From: Rhynchosporium graminicola
Lineage: Eukaryota; Ascomycota; Leotiomycetes; Helotiales; Ploettnerulaceae
Assembly (NCBI GenBank): GCA_900074885.1
Contig: FJUW01000048.1
Span: 62,001 to 126,000 of the forward strand
Length of the DNA stretch: 64,000 nucleotides
Direction: 5' to 3'
Numbering within the stretch: position 1 is the first letter of the stretch; every line of letters starts with the position of its first letter. The notes below the pieces were generated by a model. That model saw only the letters and a list, made by a program, of their open reading frames with translations. It did no database searches and was not told the DNA's origin. Positions 35,901 through 47,451 of the stretch are shown here, in pieces. The position numbers and the translations under genes were made by a program.

Positions 35901-37810
35901 TCGCAGAACCAGTAGAGTTAATTGGCTTAGGAGAGTCTTTAGCTTCTGAAGACACATTCTCGGCAGTGCTTTTGGAAAGTGTACCAGACGAGAATCCCAA
36001 GGGAAGACCTCCTGTACTCAAGGCTTTCGTGACGCCACCAGGTGGCGGCGATCTCAGCAATCCTCCAATGTTAACTTCATGCTTTGGCGGTCCAGAACTA
36101 TTACTGCCCAGATCAACACTAGGCTTTTTCTTTGCCTTATTGATTTCAGCCATCCATGCAGGCTGCTGAGGTGCAGCTGCCTTTGGCTTCGGTGAATCTG
36201 GCTTGTTCAATGCGCTCTCCAACCAGCTTGATTTGGTAGGACTCCACCTCCTAGAATCCATTGTCTTTGACGGACTGGTGGGTGGCGTTGTCAGGCGGTA
36301 GGCAGGTGTTTCAGAATCATCAGGCTGAGTGGTTCTGACACCTAGAGGAGTTTGGGTTTTGGACGCTGGAATGGTAGGTTTGACAAACCCGTCATTGGTT
36401 GTAGATGCCGTCATGATGCTCTTCGTGGAGTTCGCAGTACCAGGCCTCTCTTGAGTGAGAGTTGCGATGCTATGGCTTGAGGATGGTCTTGAGTTTGGAC
36501 GTGGTGATGGCTCTCGGCTCAAGGTGCTAGATTTGAACTCTCGAGGTTCAACAACACTGTTGCGATTGCTGGCCACAGAATTGCCCCTGCTTAGTCCAGG
36601 TGGTGATTGGACACTCCATCTCTTATTTACACTGTCTGATCTCTTCATCATAGCACTTTGTACAAAACCCCCCATTCCTTTCGTCGGAGAAGGCGGCCTA
36701 TCCATCTTGTCCGGTGAGATTCGACCTTGTGCTGGAGACATGGCGAGACCTCGATTCTCGGACTTGGAATCGGTTGGGGGATCAAGTCTCTGTGCCGTAC
36801 TAATTGGCATGGGAGAGCTCGTACCAGGTAGTTTATGGGTGCTCTGATGAGAGGCTCTTGAACCACTGCCAAAAGAGGCACTGCTCCTAGACGGCGAGGT
36901 GGGACGAACTGCTCCATCGTCCGTCACCTTGTCTGGTTCTGAGGATTGTCGCGACATTCCTGGCATTTGTACTCGAGATGAATCCGATCCGTGTTCTGAC
37001 CTGTCCTCGTCCTCGATCTGATTTTTCCTGTATGCCGGCGACTTTAATCCCCTGTCTGCAGTTTGTCGAAACCAGGCGGGGTCTTTCGCTGCGAGGGATT
37101 GCGCGATCTGCTCTCTCGTAGGCTCTGTGGTAGGAGAAACTTCAGGGTCTGGGATAGCTCGAGGTGATCGTGCAGCGTTTTCTGTTGCGACCATAGACAG
37201 AGGGCGGCTTTGTACGCGATCGGATGATTGTGAGTTTGGACGTCGTTGCCAGGAGAGAGGTGAATTCCTTGATGGCATGGCATTCGAGGGTGAAGGTTTT
37301 ATAGAGATGTTCCGCTTGGTATCCGTCTCGGCTACAACGCGGTCGGCATCGGATGGAGAGTTATTTTCTTTCGTCGGGGATGTTGAGCCCGTCAATCGAT
37401 CCATCGCTTCGTCAAACCCCATCTCGCGTTGAGGCTCAAAATCCACTTTCGGTTCGAGTTTTGGAGACAATGTTCGGGAAAGAGCAGTTAAAGGCGCCGC
37501 AGATTCCCTCGAAGCAATTGGTGTGCCAGCAGGAGAGGACTTGGTGGGCGAAATTGATCTGGCGCGCTCTGGAAGTCTGATTGTTAGCCAGTTATCCAAA
37601 GCGAGATGACCTGTCACACAGCGCCCTCAGTACATGAGAATAGAGGGATTGAATACCAGCCCGTCGAGCCTGTCTTTCTGCGCGACCTTGCAGGATCTCC
37701 TCCTCCAGCTTCCGATTGCGCTCTTCGTCCTCGGAATCACGTCTGTCTGAAAGCTCTTTGATGCGCAGGAGAAAGTCATTGACATCCTCGGAACCTTGCT
37801 GAGAAGTCAT
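32958..37810 (-). CDS. DUF4045 / gelsolin-repeat protein (villin-like, actin-cytoskeleton associated)
   Basis: Three exons (37810-37657, 37568-33370, 33323-32958) give 1572 residues. The start MTSQQGSEDVNDFLLRIKEL and a charged coiled-coil-like segment fit the DUF4045 N terminus. The 88-nt first intron splices AERQARRA to ERARSISPTK. Residues of about 60-1130 are Ser/Pro/Lys-rich and disordered, with many SPTK or SPRK motifs. The C-terminal third contains gelsolin-like folds: an acidic VDTAEIL region, LCTHVFGNAAGRRITESYFW, FLWKGKGSGVDEL and IYVLDAFFEIYIIIG. The last intron (46 nt, GTAAGT/TCTGAC/CAATAG) restores the final fold. Such proteins are presumed to bind or cap actin, which is inferred from the fold only. 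Confidence 0.92.
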
Positions 37811-38424
37811 GGTTGGAAGGGTTCGTAGAGATCAGAATCAGTATCAGTAGGATCGGAATATTTTACGACAGGCTCAACCCACAACCATGCTCGAGCACAG
37901 AACAAGCAAGACCAGTCACAATTGATCCGCCCAGCGGTAGAGTGAGTTGTGAGAGATACGTCGAGGGCAGACGGGAAATGTTCCACAAGGAGAGTAAGTG
38001 CGATCTTAGGGTAGGTGCAGTTTATTGCTAGTACAAGGGACCTGACTAGAGGCCTGTCGTCCTACAATATTCGCCTGGATCATCCTGAACGTTTCAAGCA
38101 ACACTGACCATCTGGAGGTCCAGTATAAGTACAAGAATAATAAAGCTATTTAGACGTCGTTCAGATTTGGCCATCATGCTATCTCCCAGGATGAATCTGA
38201 ATATAAGTATGCCCGTCCGCCAATCAGCCAGCGCATGCTGCAGCCCTCTGCAGCTCCCCATTATCCTTTTTTCAACCTGCTGTTATGCAAATGTAAGCTT
38301 CCTTCCATCGCAAGAACGCGCTTCCTTGTAATTTCCGACGGGATTGGGATTTTGACGCCAAACAGCTAACGACTGATTGATCTCTCAATCTTCTCCGTTA
38401 GACATTACAACGTCGGACAAAGAT
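37811..38424. other. Intergenic region between two minus-strand genes
   Basis: It is probably the promoter of the DUF4045 gene and the 3' UTR of the Arl2 gene. No other feature was seen. Confidence 0.4.
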
Positions 38425-39231
38425 CTAGTAGAGAAAAAGTCTTGCTTTGGCATCCTCGACTACCCACTCAAGACCTTCCTGGAGATTCTCTCCTGTTATA
38501 GCGCTACAACGAATGATTCTCCATTTGTGAGTTTTGATCCCGTGAAGTTGGAGCCCCTTGCATCAAAGTAGTTAGCGTCGGTATGCCATCTTCAACGACA
38601 GACCTTGACGAACCTCCTCGATCTCATCTTCTACCATGCATCCATTCACATCTGTTTTGTTGGCAAATACTAGCAAACTTGCACCGGATAGCCTCTGAAA
38701 TGCATATCAGTGTGATAGTGGGTTGATAGAGATGGAGATTATACATACCTCTTCTTGCAGCAAGCCATGAAGTTCCTGACGACAATCCTCAACCCTCAAT
38801 CGATCAGTTGCATCTACCACCCAGATCAGAGCATCTGTCTTCTCAAAATAGTTGCGCCAATATGACCGAAGCGTCTTTTGGCCGCCGACATCCCCTGTGA
38901 GTGTCAGCAAAGCTCAAACACCACGATTGGTGGGTCTTACAGATGTTAAGCTTGTAGCTTTTATGTAAAGTCAGCATGGCGTAACGTCAGTGGAATTTGG
39001 ACTCCCACCCTTTGTAATCAATAGTCTTGATAATAAAGCCAAGCGTTGGACTGACGGTGTTGACATCCTCTCCCATAATCCTCTTTACAATTGTGGTTTT
39101 GCCTGCATTATCAAGGCCACTACTCATGTTTGTTAGCAAACGCCTTTTGATAGCAACTGGGATATTTCTCACAGCATCAAGATTCTCATTTCTTTGTCCT
39201 TCAGCCTTGCTTTTCGTAAAATTGACAACAT
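38425..39231 (-). CDS. arl2: ADP-ribosylation-factor-like GTPase 2 (Arl2/Alp41/Cin4 type)
   Basis: Arl2 is a small GTPase that works with tubulin cofactors in tubulin folding and microtubule function. Six exons (39231-39173, 39119-39009, 38957-38941, 38894-38749, 38694-38614, 38556-38425) give 181 residues, against 184 in the human protein. Visible motifs are the P-loop GLDNAGKTT, switch I Thr in SPTLGF, switch II in NIWDVGGQ, NKTD for guanine recognition, and CSAITG. Exon 3 is only 17 nt (38941-38957) yet is required for KGYKLNIW. The fifth intron uses donor GTTCGT after EIEE, the only choice that keeps frame and family length. Residue 2 is Leu, so there is no Gly-2 myristoylation site, as in Arl2. 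Confidence 0.93.
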
Positions 39232-40471
39232 TTTGTTTATCTGGGATTCGGTTGGGTGAAGGGCAAAAATATATTCGCGCGCAACACCACAAAAACACCT
39301 CAGCTATCACGATCACGTGATTGGCATTTATTACTTGAGAGTCAAACACGACGTAGTCTTCGATATTCGTTCGACTGGATGCACTTACGAGAGAGGAGTC
39401 CTAACTATACGTGCAACTCCATTTCTCAGCTTGATCTATTGCGAGTGCTCTCTGAAATACGATGACGCACCTTGCGAAGTCGTTGACCACCACTCGTTCC
39501 TACCCGATCAACAGATACTTGAAAACCCAAGGATTTGCTGCACTATCCTTACCGGTCTTGAGTAATCTGTATACTCATCCTTATTCACAACCTACCAATC
39601 CAACCCTCGATCTTTTCAGCGATTCACCTCCACTCTCTTCACCTTTGACCGCGATAATAAGCAAAGCTGAACTTCTGATCGCGATTCGCCATTTGCCATT
39701 TTCAATTAGACGGCAAACATTTCAGTTTCTTTGCTCAAATATTCGAAGGGCTAGACTGTTGAAATTGTCCGCGATTGTCTGTTAAACACTGCACGATTAT
39801 TGGGATCGGAACTGGATCCTTGCTGCCATTACTCACTACTGAAAGTATCGAACCTGATAGGTTTGCCGGTGAAGTCTGGCCTATGTCTCAGGAAGAAGGG
39901 AACAAGCTGCCTAAGCTATTTCGTATTGGTAGAAGTTCTGTTCGGTGGGACTTGAGCAAGTAATGTCAGGAAGTCCACCAAATCCACAAAGTCAACAAAC
40001 CCCGCGTATCCCACGTTCAACATCGCAACTTCAGCCAGGTCTAAGTCTAAGTCAACGGCTTGAGCCTATCACCCAGAGGATTCCAGCCCCCTCGTTCTTC
40101 TGTGATGGGCTATTATCGCCATCAACGACTGACTGACTGACAGCCCCCTGACTTTCTTTCGGTGGAGCTCCTCTACCTACCTTTTCGACAACCTTCGCTT
40201 AGTGAAAACAACTTTTGCGGCCTCGCTAAACGCTCTTCCTATTGTCCTGCGAAAAGGGGGAGGCAGGGAATCTAGCGCAGCGCGCAGTCATAGAGTAAAG
40301 TACAAACACTGCCCCTTGCCCTGCTCTTCTACTGTTCCCAACTTTCGCACAATTTGTTTCGCTCGCCAGGCTTGCAGACGATACTGCGATACATTTGCAC
40401 CACCTTCAGACAGCATTCCCACTCCCTCCAGCTATCTAAGTCCAAACAAACCCCACAATCAAAACCGAACC
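39232..40471. other. Divergent intergenic region between Arl2 and GNAT genes
   Basis: This 1.24-kb region presumably contains two promoters. An ORF at 39462-39785 (107 codons, plus) has no recognisable feature. A TGAC tetranucleotide run lies at about 40125-40141. Confidence 0.4.
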
Positions 40472-43400
40472 ATGCCTCACTCTGGTAGGAATCGGGCAGA
40501 GACTCCGCCGCCCAAGAGGAAGTATATGCCTCTAGAATCGGAGAGACCAAAGTACGTCAAACAACCCCCCAACATACTCACGACTGACTGACTAACCCGT
40601 CCAAGAACCCAAGAGGAGCTTTGGGAAGAAGAAGTTGCTCACAAGGCCCTGGCGGCAATGTCCAGCCGCGGGTGTGCACTTCTATGTGACTCGATGGTAA
40701 CTTCTTCCACCATTGATACCAAAGTCTGAAGCTTTTTCGGCGATGCGATGCGATGCGATGCGATGAGATGTGACACGCAATGCTGCGATCCCCTCTTCTC
40801 TCTTCCTTCCTTCTCATGAAGCCAGCCGGGGCTAACAAGTCGTGTAGTGGGCTAGCCCTCAATACCACGCCCGTATGGCAGCTGCTACTAAGCCTAAGAG
40901 GATCACCGGTGGTGCGAATGCGTTTTTCCGTAACGCTTCAAACTCAGGAATCAAGGTCGCGACATCGCCAGCACCATCGCCAACACCTGTGCCCAACGCT
41001 GCCGTTCTTGCCACCCCGCCGACCACTCCAACATCGACCTTCACATTGAATGCCAAAGCCGCAGATTGGTTCTCTGGCAGATCTCAGACTTTGGCCGTGG
41101 GTACAGCTCGTGTCGCAAGTAAGTCCAAGTTTCACCACCCAGCCAGATCTCGAGTGTCGTGATTCCGATCGCTCCTTCCTGAAGCTGAAACTGAAGCTGA
41201 CGTTCTTTCCCTTCCCTAGCTGAATCTCCGTCCGCAGTCTCGACTTACGTTCCACCTCACCTTTGGGGAATTGTAGCCAAATCTTCACCAACGTCTGTAC
41301 CTGAGCCTGAGCCATCCCAAACAGCAAGCTACGTCCCACCACATCTCCAAAAGTCTGCGAGTCCACCAGCCCAGGTTCTTCCACCTCATCTTCGTGGCGC
41401 TCCTACTCAATCTGTCATCATGCAAAATCAGGCAATTCACCAGAACGTCCCACCTCATCTCCGTGGTATTACTTCCAACAAGACTTGCCCTTCTGACCAG
41501 ACAGCACCAACAGCAACACCCTCTCCCAATACCACAATATCTTCTGAAGTCACTGGAACAGCCATGGCCTCAGCTTTCTACCCACCGGCTCGTCGAATGG
41601 TTCCTGAAAAGGACGACTTCGTAACGTGGCTTGAACGCAAGTCCTCTGCGAAGGTGGTCCAGACTGCTGAGAAGACTTTTCAGAAGGTTACAGAAAAAAC
41701 CCCTCAGACGATCATCATCAAATCCGAGGAGACTTCGTTGCCTGTTCGATCTCCCCAGTTCTCACCTTCAAATTTGTCAGCTGGCTCAAAGCTGTCTGAA
41801 GCATCTCTTCAGCAAATTCAACGTAATGTCGACAACATTGATCCTTTCCTCAATTACATGGAAACTAGGCCCGTCTCCAAGAAATATGGTGACTGGAAAC
41901 CTCCACGAAATGCTTTCGACAACCCTAGATGGAAGCTGAGCGACGACAATGTCGACAAATTCGAGGCCTACATCAAGAGTGGTCCACCTCCTTCAATGGC
42001 TCCTCTCACTGCGCAGAACAACACCGTTTACGGCTCAGCTAGCGTTCGCGCTGCAAATGTCAAGGCTGCTCAGGTTATTGCAGCAAAGCCCCAGACACAT
42101 CACCAGAAGCCTACCTTTGTTGGCGTTCAAAAGCTCGGTCAGAACATCATGCAAAATCCTGAGAACGGTCGAGCACAATCATCCGAGCCCATCAAGCCAG
42201 CTCAAGCTGCTATGAAGGCAGAGATTGCTGGATACATTAGCAACAACACCGCTCCAAAGCAGCCCGTTCCAAATTCAAATGCCATTCAGACTCAGGAAAC
42301 GGAATGGCAAGTGGTGCCTAGCATGAAGTCTGTTGCTGCTATGATCTCCGCCGACGTGAAAAACATCCAACCCGAGAGTTCTGCAAATAGTCCCCCGTTG
42401 ACCCAAGACGCATTGGTCTTACAAACTGGTTTCAAGACTGTCAATCAAAACAAGGTCTCTGATGACGGTATCAGCAGCACTGGCCTTGGAGACGCTTCAA
42501 GCGATTATGTTCATGACCCTCGAAACATCCAAGGTATTGACACCACGGATCAACTAGCTGATTGGGATGGTACATGGGCTCCGGCTCCTGTCAATTGGGA
42601 GACTGAGCGAACACTCTTTGATCCTGCGTTTATTCCCGAGTACATCAGAGAGTGGCAGAAAACTATTCCTGCCAATGGTTCTTTCATTGTTGACATTTCC
42701 TCGGACAAGTTCACCATTCCGCGCGAGTCTAGACCTTACTCCTACACTTACCCCATCGCCAACACCATCTTCGTTGATAAGATTGATCAAGGCCTAGATA
42801 CTATTCCAGGTATGTCACCACTACACTGAATTTTAGAGTGCGGATGTTAACTCTTGGCAGATACGGCAGAAAACACTCCTGATCAGGAGCTCAAGAGAAA
42901 ATGGCAGACTGCCGAAATTGAGGCCAACAACTACTCCGTTGCCGTCGAGAAGAAGCAGAAGTCAGACAAACGAGCTCTGAAGGCTAGCAACATGCGCTTC
43001 CGTGAGATTGCTGACCAGGAGCCCGAGAAAAACCCTTTCAGTCCGGCAATTGATATTTACATGCGCCCAGCCGAGGAAAAGGATGGCGCTGATATTGCTG
43101 CAATCTACAATTGGTACATCTCCAACACTTACATCCCCGAAGACCAAGTCTCTATTGATGTTGAGGACGCCAAATGGCTCATCAAGCAAGCTAAGGACGA
43201 CATTATGCCATTTATTGTTGCTGTCAAGGGTCGTCAACCAGCTTCAGTCGATGCCCAAGGTCGCCCTAGCCCATCAAACAAGATCATCATGCCAGTTGTG
43301 GAATCAGTGATTGGATTCTGCTTCCCTGAGCGCTTCAATTACGGATTTACCTCAAGCTGGAAAGGACGCTCTCGTGCTACCGCCACTCTTCAGCTCTATG

Positions 43401-43795
43401 TTCACCACGAACACACTCGGAAGGGCGTTGGCCGCAATCTTCTCGATCGTCTGATCCACTGCCTCACTCCCGGGTACGCCTACAAGAACGCTGCATCCTG
43501 GATCAATCCATCCCACGACAAGGTCTACGAGACCGAGGGTGCCGGGATGTTCCATCAACTGCTCTTCCAGATTCCTGTTGAGTCCAAGCACGATCCCAAC
43601 ATTGAATGGTTGACCAAGTTTCTCTTCAAGTTCCGCTTTTATGAAAACAGCTTCAAGGAGAGTGATCGAGCTCATCCCAAGCGCTTGAATTCAGTTGTCC
43701 GAAGCTCAACCAAAGGACGTACCGCTCACTTTCTTGATTTGGCCATCTTCCACTTCGAAGCTCGGCAGGCGGGCGAATTCGATCCTTACATCTAG
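40472..43795 (+). CDS. Large protein with C-terminal GNAT acetyltransferase domain
   Basis: Five exons (40472-40551, 40606-40696, 40848-41118, 41220-42809, 42861-43795) give 988 residues. Exon 2/3 boundaries may instead be 40671/40856, giving 977 residues. Both keep frame. The N terminus is basic and Pro-rich. Residues of about 150-300 contain three copies of VPPHL followed by W or R-G, a short repeat of unknown role. A long disordered middle follows. The C-terminal 250 residues have GNAT features: MRPAEEKDGADIAAIYNWYI, and VHHEHTRKGVGRNLLDRLI, which matches the acetyl-CoA binding loop. The substrate is unknown. The Arl2 gene lies upstream in the opposite orientation. Confidence 0.85.
40741..40765. 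repeat. (CGATG)5 microsatellite in an intron
   Basis: Five perfect copies of CGATG lie inside the second intron of the GNAT-domain gene. This intron is longer (150-184 nt) than most in the window. Confidence 0.85.
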
Positions 43796-44558
43796 ATGAT
43801 AGCCATTGAGACTGCTTCTTGATCCCTTCACATACATAATTTCGATCACATCCACGCCCTTTCACGATAGCCACTTTTGCATTTGCACTTTGGCATTCTG
43901 GACAGAATCTTCATAGATTCTGGGGTTGGAGATCTTCAGACACTTCTCTTTTTTGTACAATAATTTCGCGCACTTTTTACATTTACATGACGATAGGAGG
44001 ACTTGTCAACTGATCGAGCCTGCTTCAGTGCGGTTGCTCTTATACTCACTCAGTGGGGCATGAACTCGTCGACGGACCCATTTGCTTTCTAAAATTGCGT
44101 TTTCTACCGACGGCGCTTCTTCTTCTCAACGGCTCTTTGTGGTTTCAGAAATTCCTACATGTACTTCACCTGCAATTAATGAATCTGAAAAATTGAAGTG
44201 CCTTGTGCGTGATCTCGTGAGGTGTTGGGATGCCGATTAATAGGCACTACTCAAGCCCGGACGAGTCGAGAAGGTAATTCTGCTTATCTGGATTTCAGAA
44301 ACGCGTGTGAAATTTTGACTTAGGAGCAACAGATGATTGTTTTCTCGTGTACTTAATTACTCAAGATTTAAAATTCCATATTGTGACCCTACACCCTTTC
44401 GAGATCCCCATCAAAATTCAAACTACCCCACATCAAGCCAATCCCAATCGAGCGAATCTGCCATGACAGGCCGCCGGTCAAAAAATAAATTCCAAAGCTA
44501 TCTTGAGAATATTTCCCAGCACTGTAATAAAAAACGCAATTTTCAAAATTACCAACCT
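43796..44558. other. Intergenic region
   Basis: It lies between the GNAT gene and drs1, both on the plus strand. The frame of drs1 is open upstream to 44337, but this part is AT-rich and lacks protein-like character, so it is treated as 5' UTR. Confidence 0.45.
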
Positions 44559-47027
44559 ATGGCGCCCCCAAACAAAAGAAAAGCCGAGGAGGACTTCATC
44601 CTGACTCTCTCTGATAACGAAGACGATCTCGCCGACGAGAAAGAAGAAGTTCCCGCCTCTCCACCACCATCTTCCAAAAAGCGCAAGCTAGAAGCTGCCG
44701 CCGCTGCATCTTCGAAGAAGTCCAAGAAAGCGAAAAACAAGAAAGCGGCAGATGATGAAGACGAGGAGAAGGATGGTCAGGGAGTCTGGGGTGCTAAGGA
44801 TGAGGATGATGGGGCTATGGACTCGGATTTCGAGTTCCAGCTTGAGGATGGGAAGGAGGGTGCTATGGAGGAGTTTGAGGGCTGGGGCTTCGAGAGTGCG
44901 AGGAAGGGATTGGGGCTGAATGGGAAGGGGGGTGATAAGAGGGCTGTGGACATCGATGAGATTATTGCGAGGAGGAGGGAGATGAGGGGAGAGAGCAAGA
45001 TTGTTGAGGATGTTGAGGTGGATGATAAAGCTGCTGCGAGTGGTGCCGAGGAAGATTCGGCGGAGGAATTGGAGCTGGACAGTGATGCGCAGGACGAATT
45101 CATGGCTAATGATGGCTTTGGTATGGGTGTTGGATCAGATGAGGAAGAATCGGGAGACGAGGAAGAGGCGGAGGACTTTGCTAATAAGGATGAGGATGAT
45201 CAGGACGAAGATAACTCAGACGTGGACTCAGTTGCCAGTGCGGTTCCTCATCCCGATGACATCGACTCGGGTGGTTCATCTGACGAAGGAGAAAAGGATG
45301 ATGACCCAGAGGAAGCTGCTCGTCGAGAAGCATTCTTTGCGCCAGAAGAGAAGCCAGCCAAGGGTGCAAAAGCTGCAATATATTCTTCCTTCCAGGGCAT
45401 GCAATTGTCCAGACCAATTCTTCGAGGTCTAGCAGCTGTCGGCTTTTCTGCCCCCACGCCCATTCAAGCCAAAACTATACCAGTCGCTCTGCTGGGGAAA
45501 GATGTGGTTGGTGGAGCTGTTACTGGTTCAGGAAAGACCGCTGCCTTCATCGTCCCAGTTCTGGAACGTCTTCTATTCCGCCCCAAGAAAGTCCCCACGA
45601 GCAGAGTGGCTATTCTTATGCCTACTCGTGAATTGGCCATTCAATGTCACGCCGTGGCTACGAAACTCGCAAGTCACACCGATATCAAATTCTGTTTAGC
45701 AGTCGGAGGTCTCAGTCTAAAGGTCCAAGAAGCAGAATTGAGACTTCGCCCAGACGTCATTATTGCCACGCCTGGTCGATTTATTGATCATATGCGCAAC
45801 TCAGCAAGTTTCACAGTCGATACGCTTGAGATTCTAGTCCTTGACGAGGCTGATCGTATGCTTGAGGCTGGTTTCGCGGATGAGTTGAATGAGATTTTGA
45901 CCACGATTCCAAAATCGAGACAGACTATGCTGTTCTCTGCTACTATGACTTCATCCGTTGATAATCTGATTCGTGTTGGTTTGAATAGACCAGTTAGGTT
46001 ACTGGTCGACGCACAGAAGCAGACTGTGACGACTTTGGTGCAGGAATTTATTCGTCTGCGACCCGGACGAGAGACGAAGCGGATGGGCTATTTACTTTAC
46101 TTGTGTGCGAACATTTACACCGACAGAGTCATTGTCTTCTTCCGTCAGAAAAAGGAGGCCCATCGAGCAAGAGTTATATTTGGACTTTCTGGTCTGAAGG
46201 CTACTGAGTTGCACGGTAGCATGAGCCAAGAACAGGTTAGAAAGGCATCATTAACCCTTTGATCTATGCTTACATGATTGCAGCGTATTACGAGTGTAGA
46301 GTCGTTCAGAGACGGCAAAGCCTCTTTTCTACTAGCCACAGATCTGGCTTCCAGGGGTCTTGATATCAAAGGTGTCGATACAGTCATTAATTACGAAGCA
46401 CCACAATCCCACGAGATCTACCTACACAGAGTGGGACGAACGGCTCGTGCTGGCCGTCAAGGTAGAGCCTGTACGCTCGCCGCCGAGCCTGACCGGAAAG
46501 TCGTCAAAGCGGCCGTAAAGAGCGGTCGAGCCCAAGGAGCCAAGATCGTCAGCCGAGTGATCGAATCTTCTGAAGCTGACGAATGGGCTCAAAAAGTCGA
46601 GGACTTCGAAGACGAGATCGATGAGATCTTGAAAGAGGAGAAGGAGGATAAGCAACTAGCGCAAGTTGAGATGCAAGTCCGTAAGGGAGAGAATATTATG
46701 ACGCATGAGGACGAGATTAAGGGTCGGCCTAAGCGGACGTGGTTTGAGAGTGAGCAGGATAAGAGATCTGCGAAGAAAATTGGTAGGGATGCACTCAATG
46801 GTGTGGAGAGCATTTTGAAGAAGAAACCGGGTAAATTGAGTAATAAGGATAAGAAGAAGTTGGATGACAGGGAGTCGAGAACGGAAGGCAAGGTGTGGAA
46901 GAAGGGAAGAGCGGAGAGAGATGGAAAGGGAGCACTCGCTCCAGTGAAGGGAAAGAAAAAGGTTCAGGGTGGAAAACCGCCTTCGAAGATGGGTGCTAAG
47001 GGTGGGAAGTTTGGGAAGAAGAGGTAG
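44559..47027 (+). CDS. drs1: ATP-dependent RNA helicase Drs1 (DEAD-box, ribosome biogenesis)
   Basis: Drs1 is a nucleolar helicase needed for 27S pre-rRNA processing and 60S subunit assembly. Two exons (44559-46235, 46284-47027) with a 48-nt intron give 806 residues. The start [19 protein letters not shown] matches the family's beginning better than the upstream ATG at 44337. The N-terminal 260 residues hold Lys-rich nuclear signals ([12 protein letters not shown]) and strongly acidic runs. The helicase core shows the Q-motif GFSAPTPIQ, motif [25 protein letters not shown] in [12 protein letters not shown], and motif [12 protein letters not shown]. The C-terminal tail is Lys/Gly-rich ([11 protein letters not shown]), usual for Drs1. 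Confidence 0.96.
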
Positions 47028-47451
47028 ATATCCATGTACGGCTAAAATATCGAATTGATACTCTTCACAGGGACCTGAGTTCTAATCCCTGCTTTCTGCG
47101 TACACCTATGACCCAACTCAATCTCCGTCTACTAATCACGTCTCAGATATTCCAAATTTGAGAGATGGGAGCATGCATGCCATCAAATGCACCCGACAAG
47201 GTGGTCGTCCAAAAAATTAAGCGAAGTTTGTCAAAGACAACAAGGTGGTTGGACCTCACTCAAGCTACCTTAGAACCTATCAGAGCACAGAGATATCTCA
47301 GCAGTCCCAGGTCACTCCTAGAACATTGTTATCGAGCTACTGTATAAATCTCCCCCCAGGTTTACCTCTACTTCTATGGTTTTCGACATAAGTCATTTCT
47401 TGACGCTCACAATAATCAGCTACAGAGCTAGAATCTTCATCACACAACTGA
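47028..47451. other. Intergenic region
   Basis: It lies between two plus-strand genes. A 60-codon ORF at 47165 has no recognisable content. It should hold the promoter of the CobW-family gene. Confidence 0.4.

Noticed and set aside
37592..37617. Start of the DUF4045/gelsolin protein at 37617
   Set aside because: This ATG lies inside the first intron. The DUF4045 N-terminal exon begins at 37810 and splices in frame.
38557..38613. Donor GTCTGT for the fifth Arl2 intron
   Set aside because: It leaves the last exon out of frame. Donor GTTCGT at 38613 keeps frame and aligns to the Arl2 family without a gap.
39462..39785. 107-codon ORF between Arl2 and the GNAT gene
   Set aside because: No domain or splice partner. 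It lies in a divergent promoter region.
44337..44558. N-terminal extension of Drs1 by 74 codons
   Set aside because: The open frame is AT-rich and not protein-like. Drs1 proteins begin at the [13 protein letters not shown] position.
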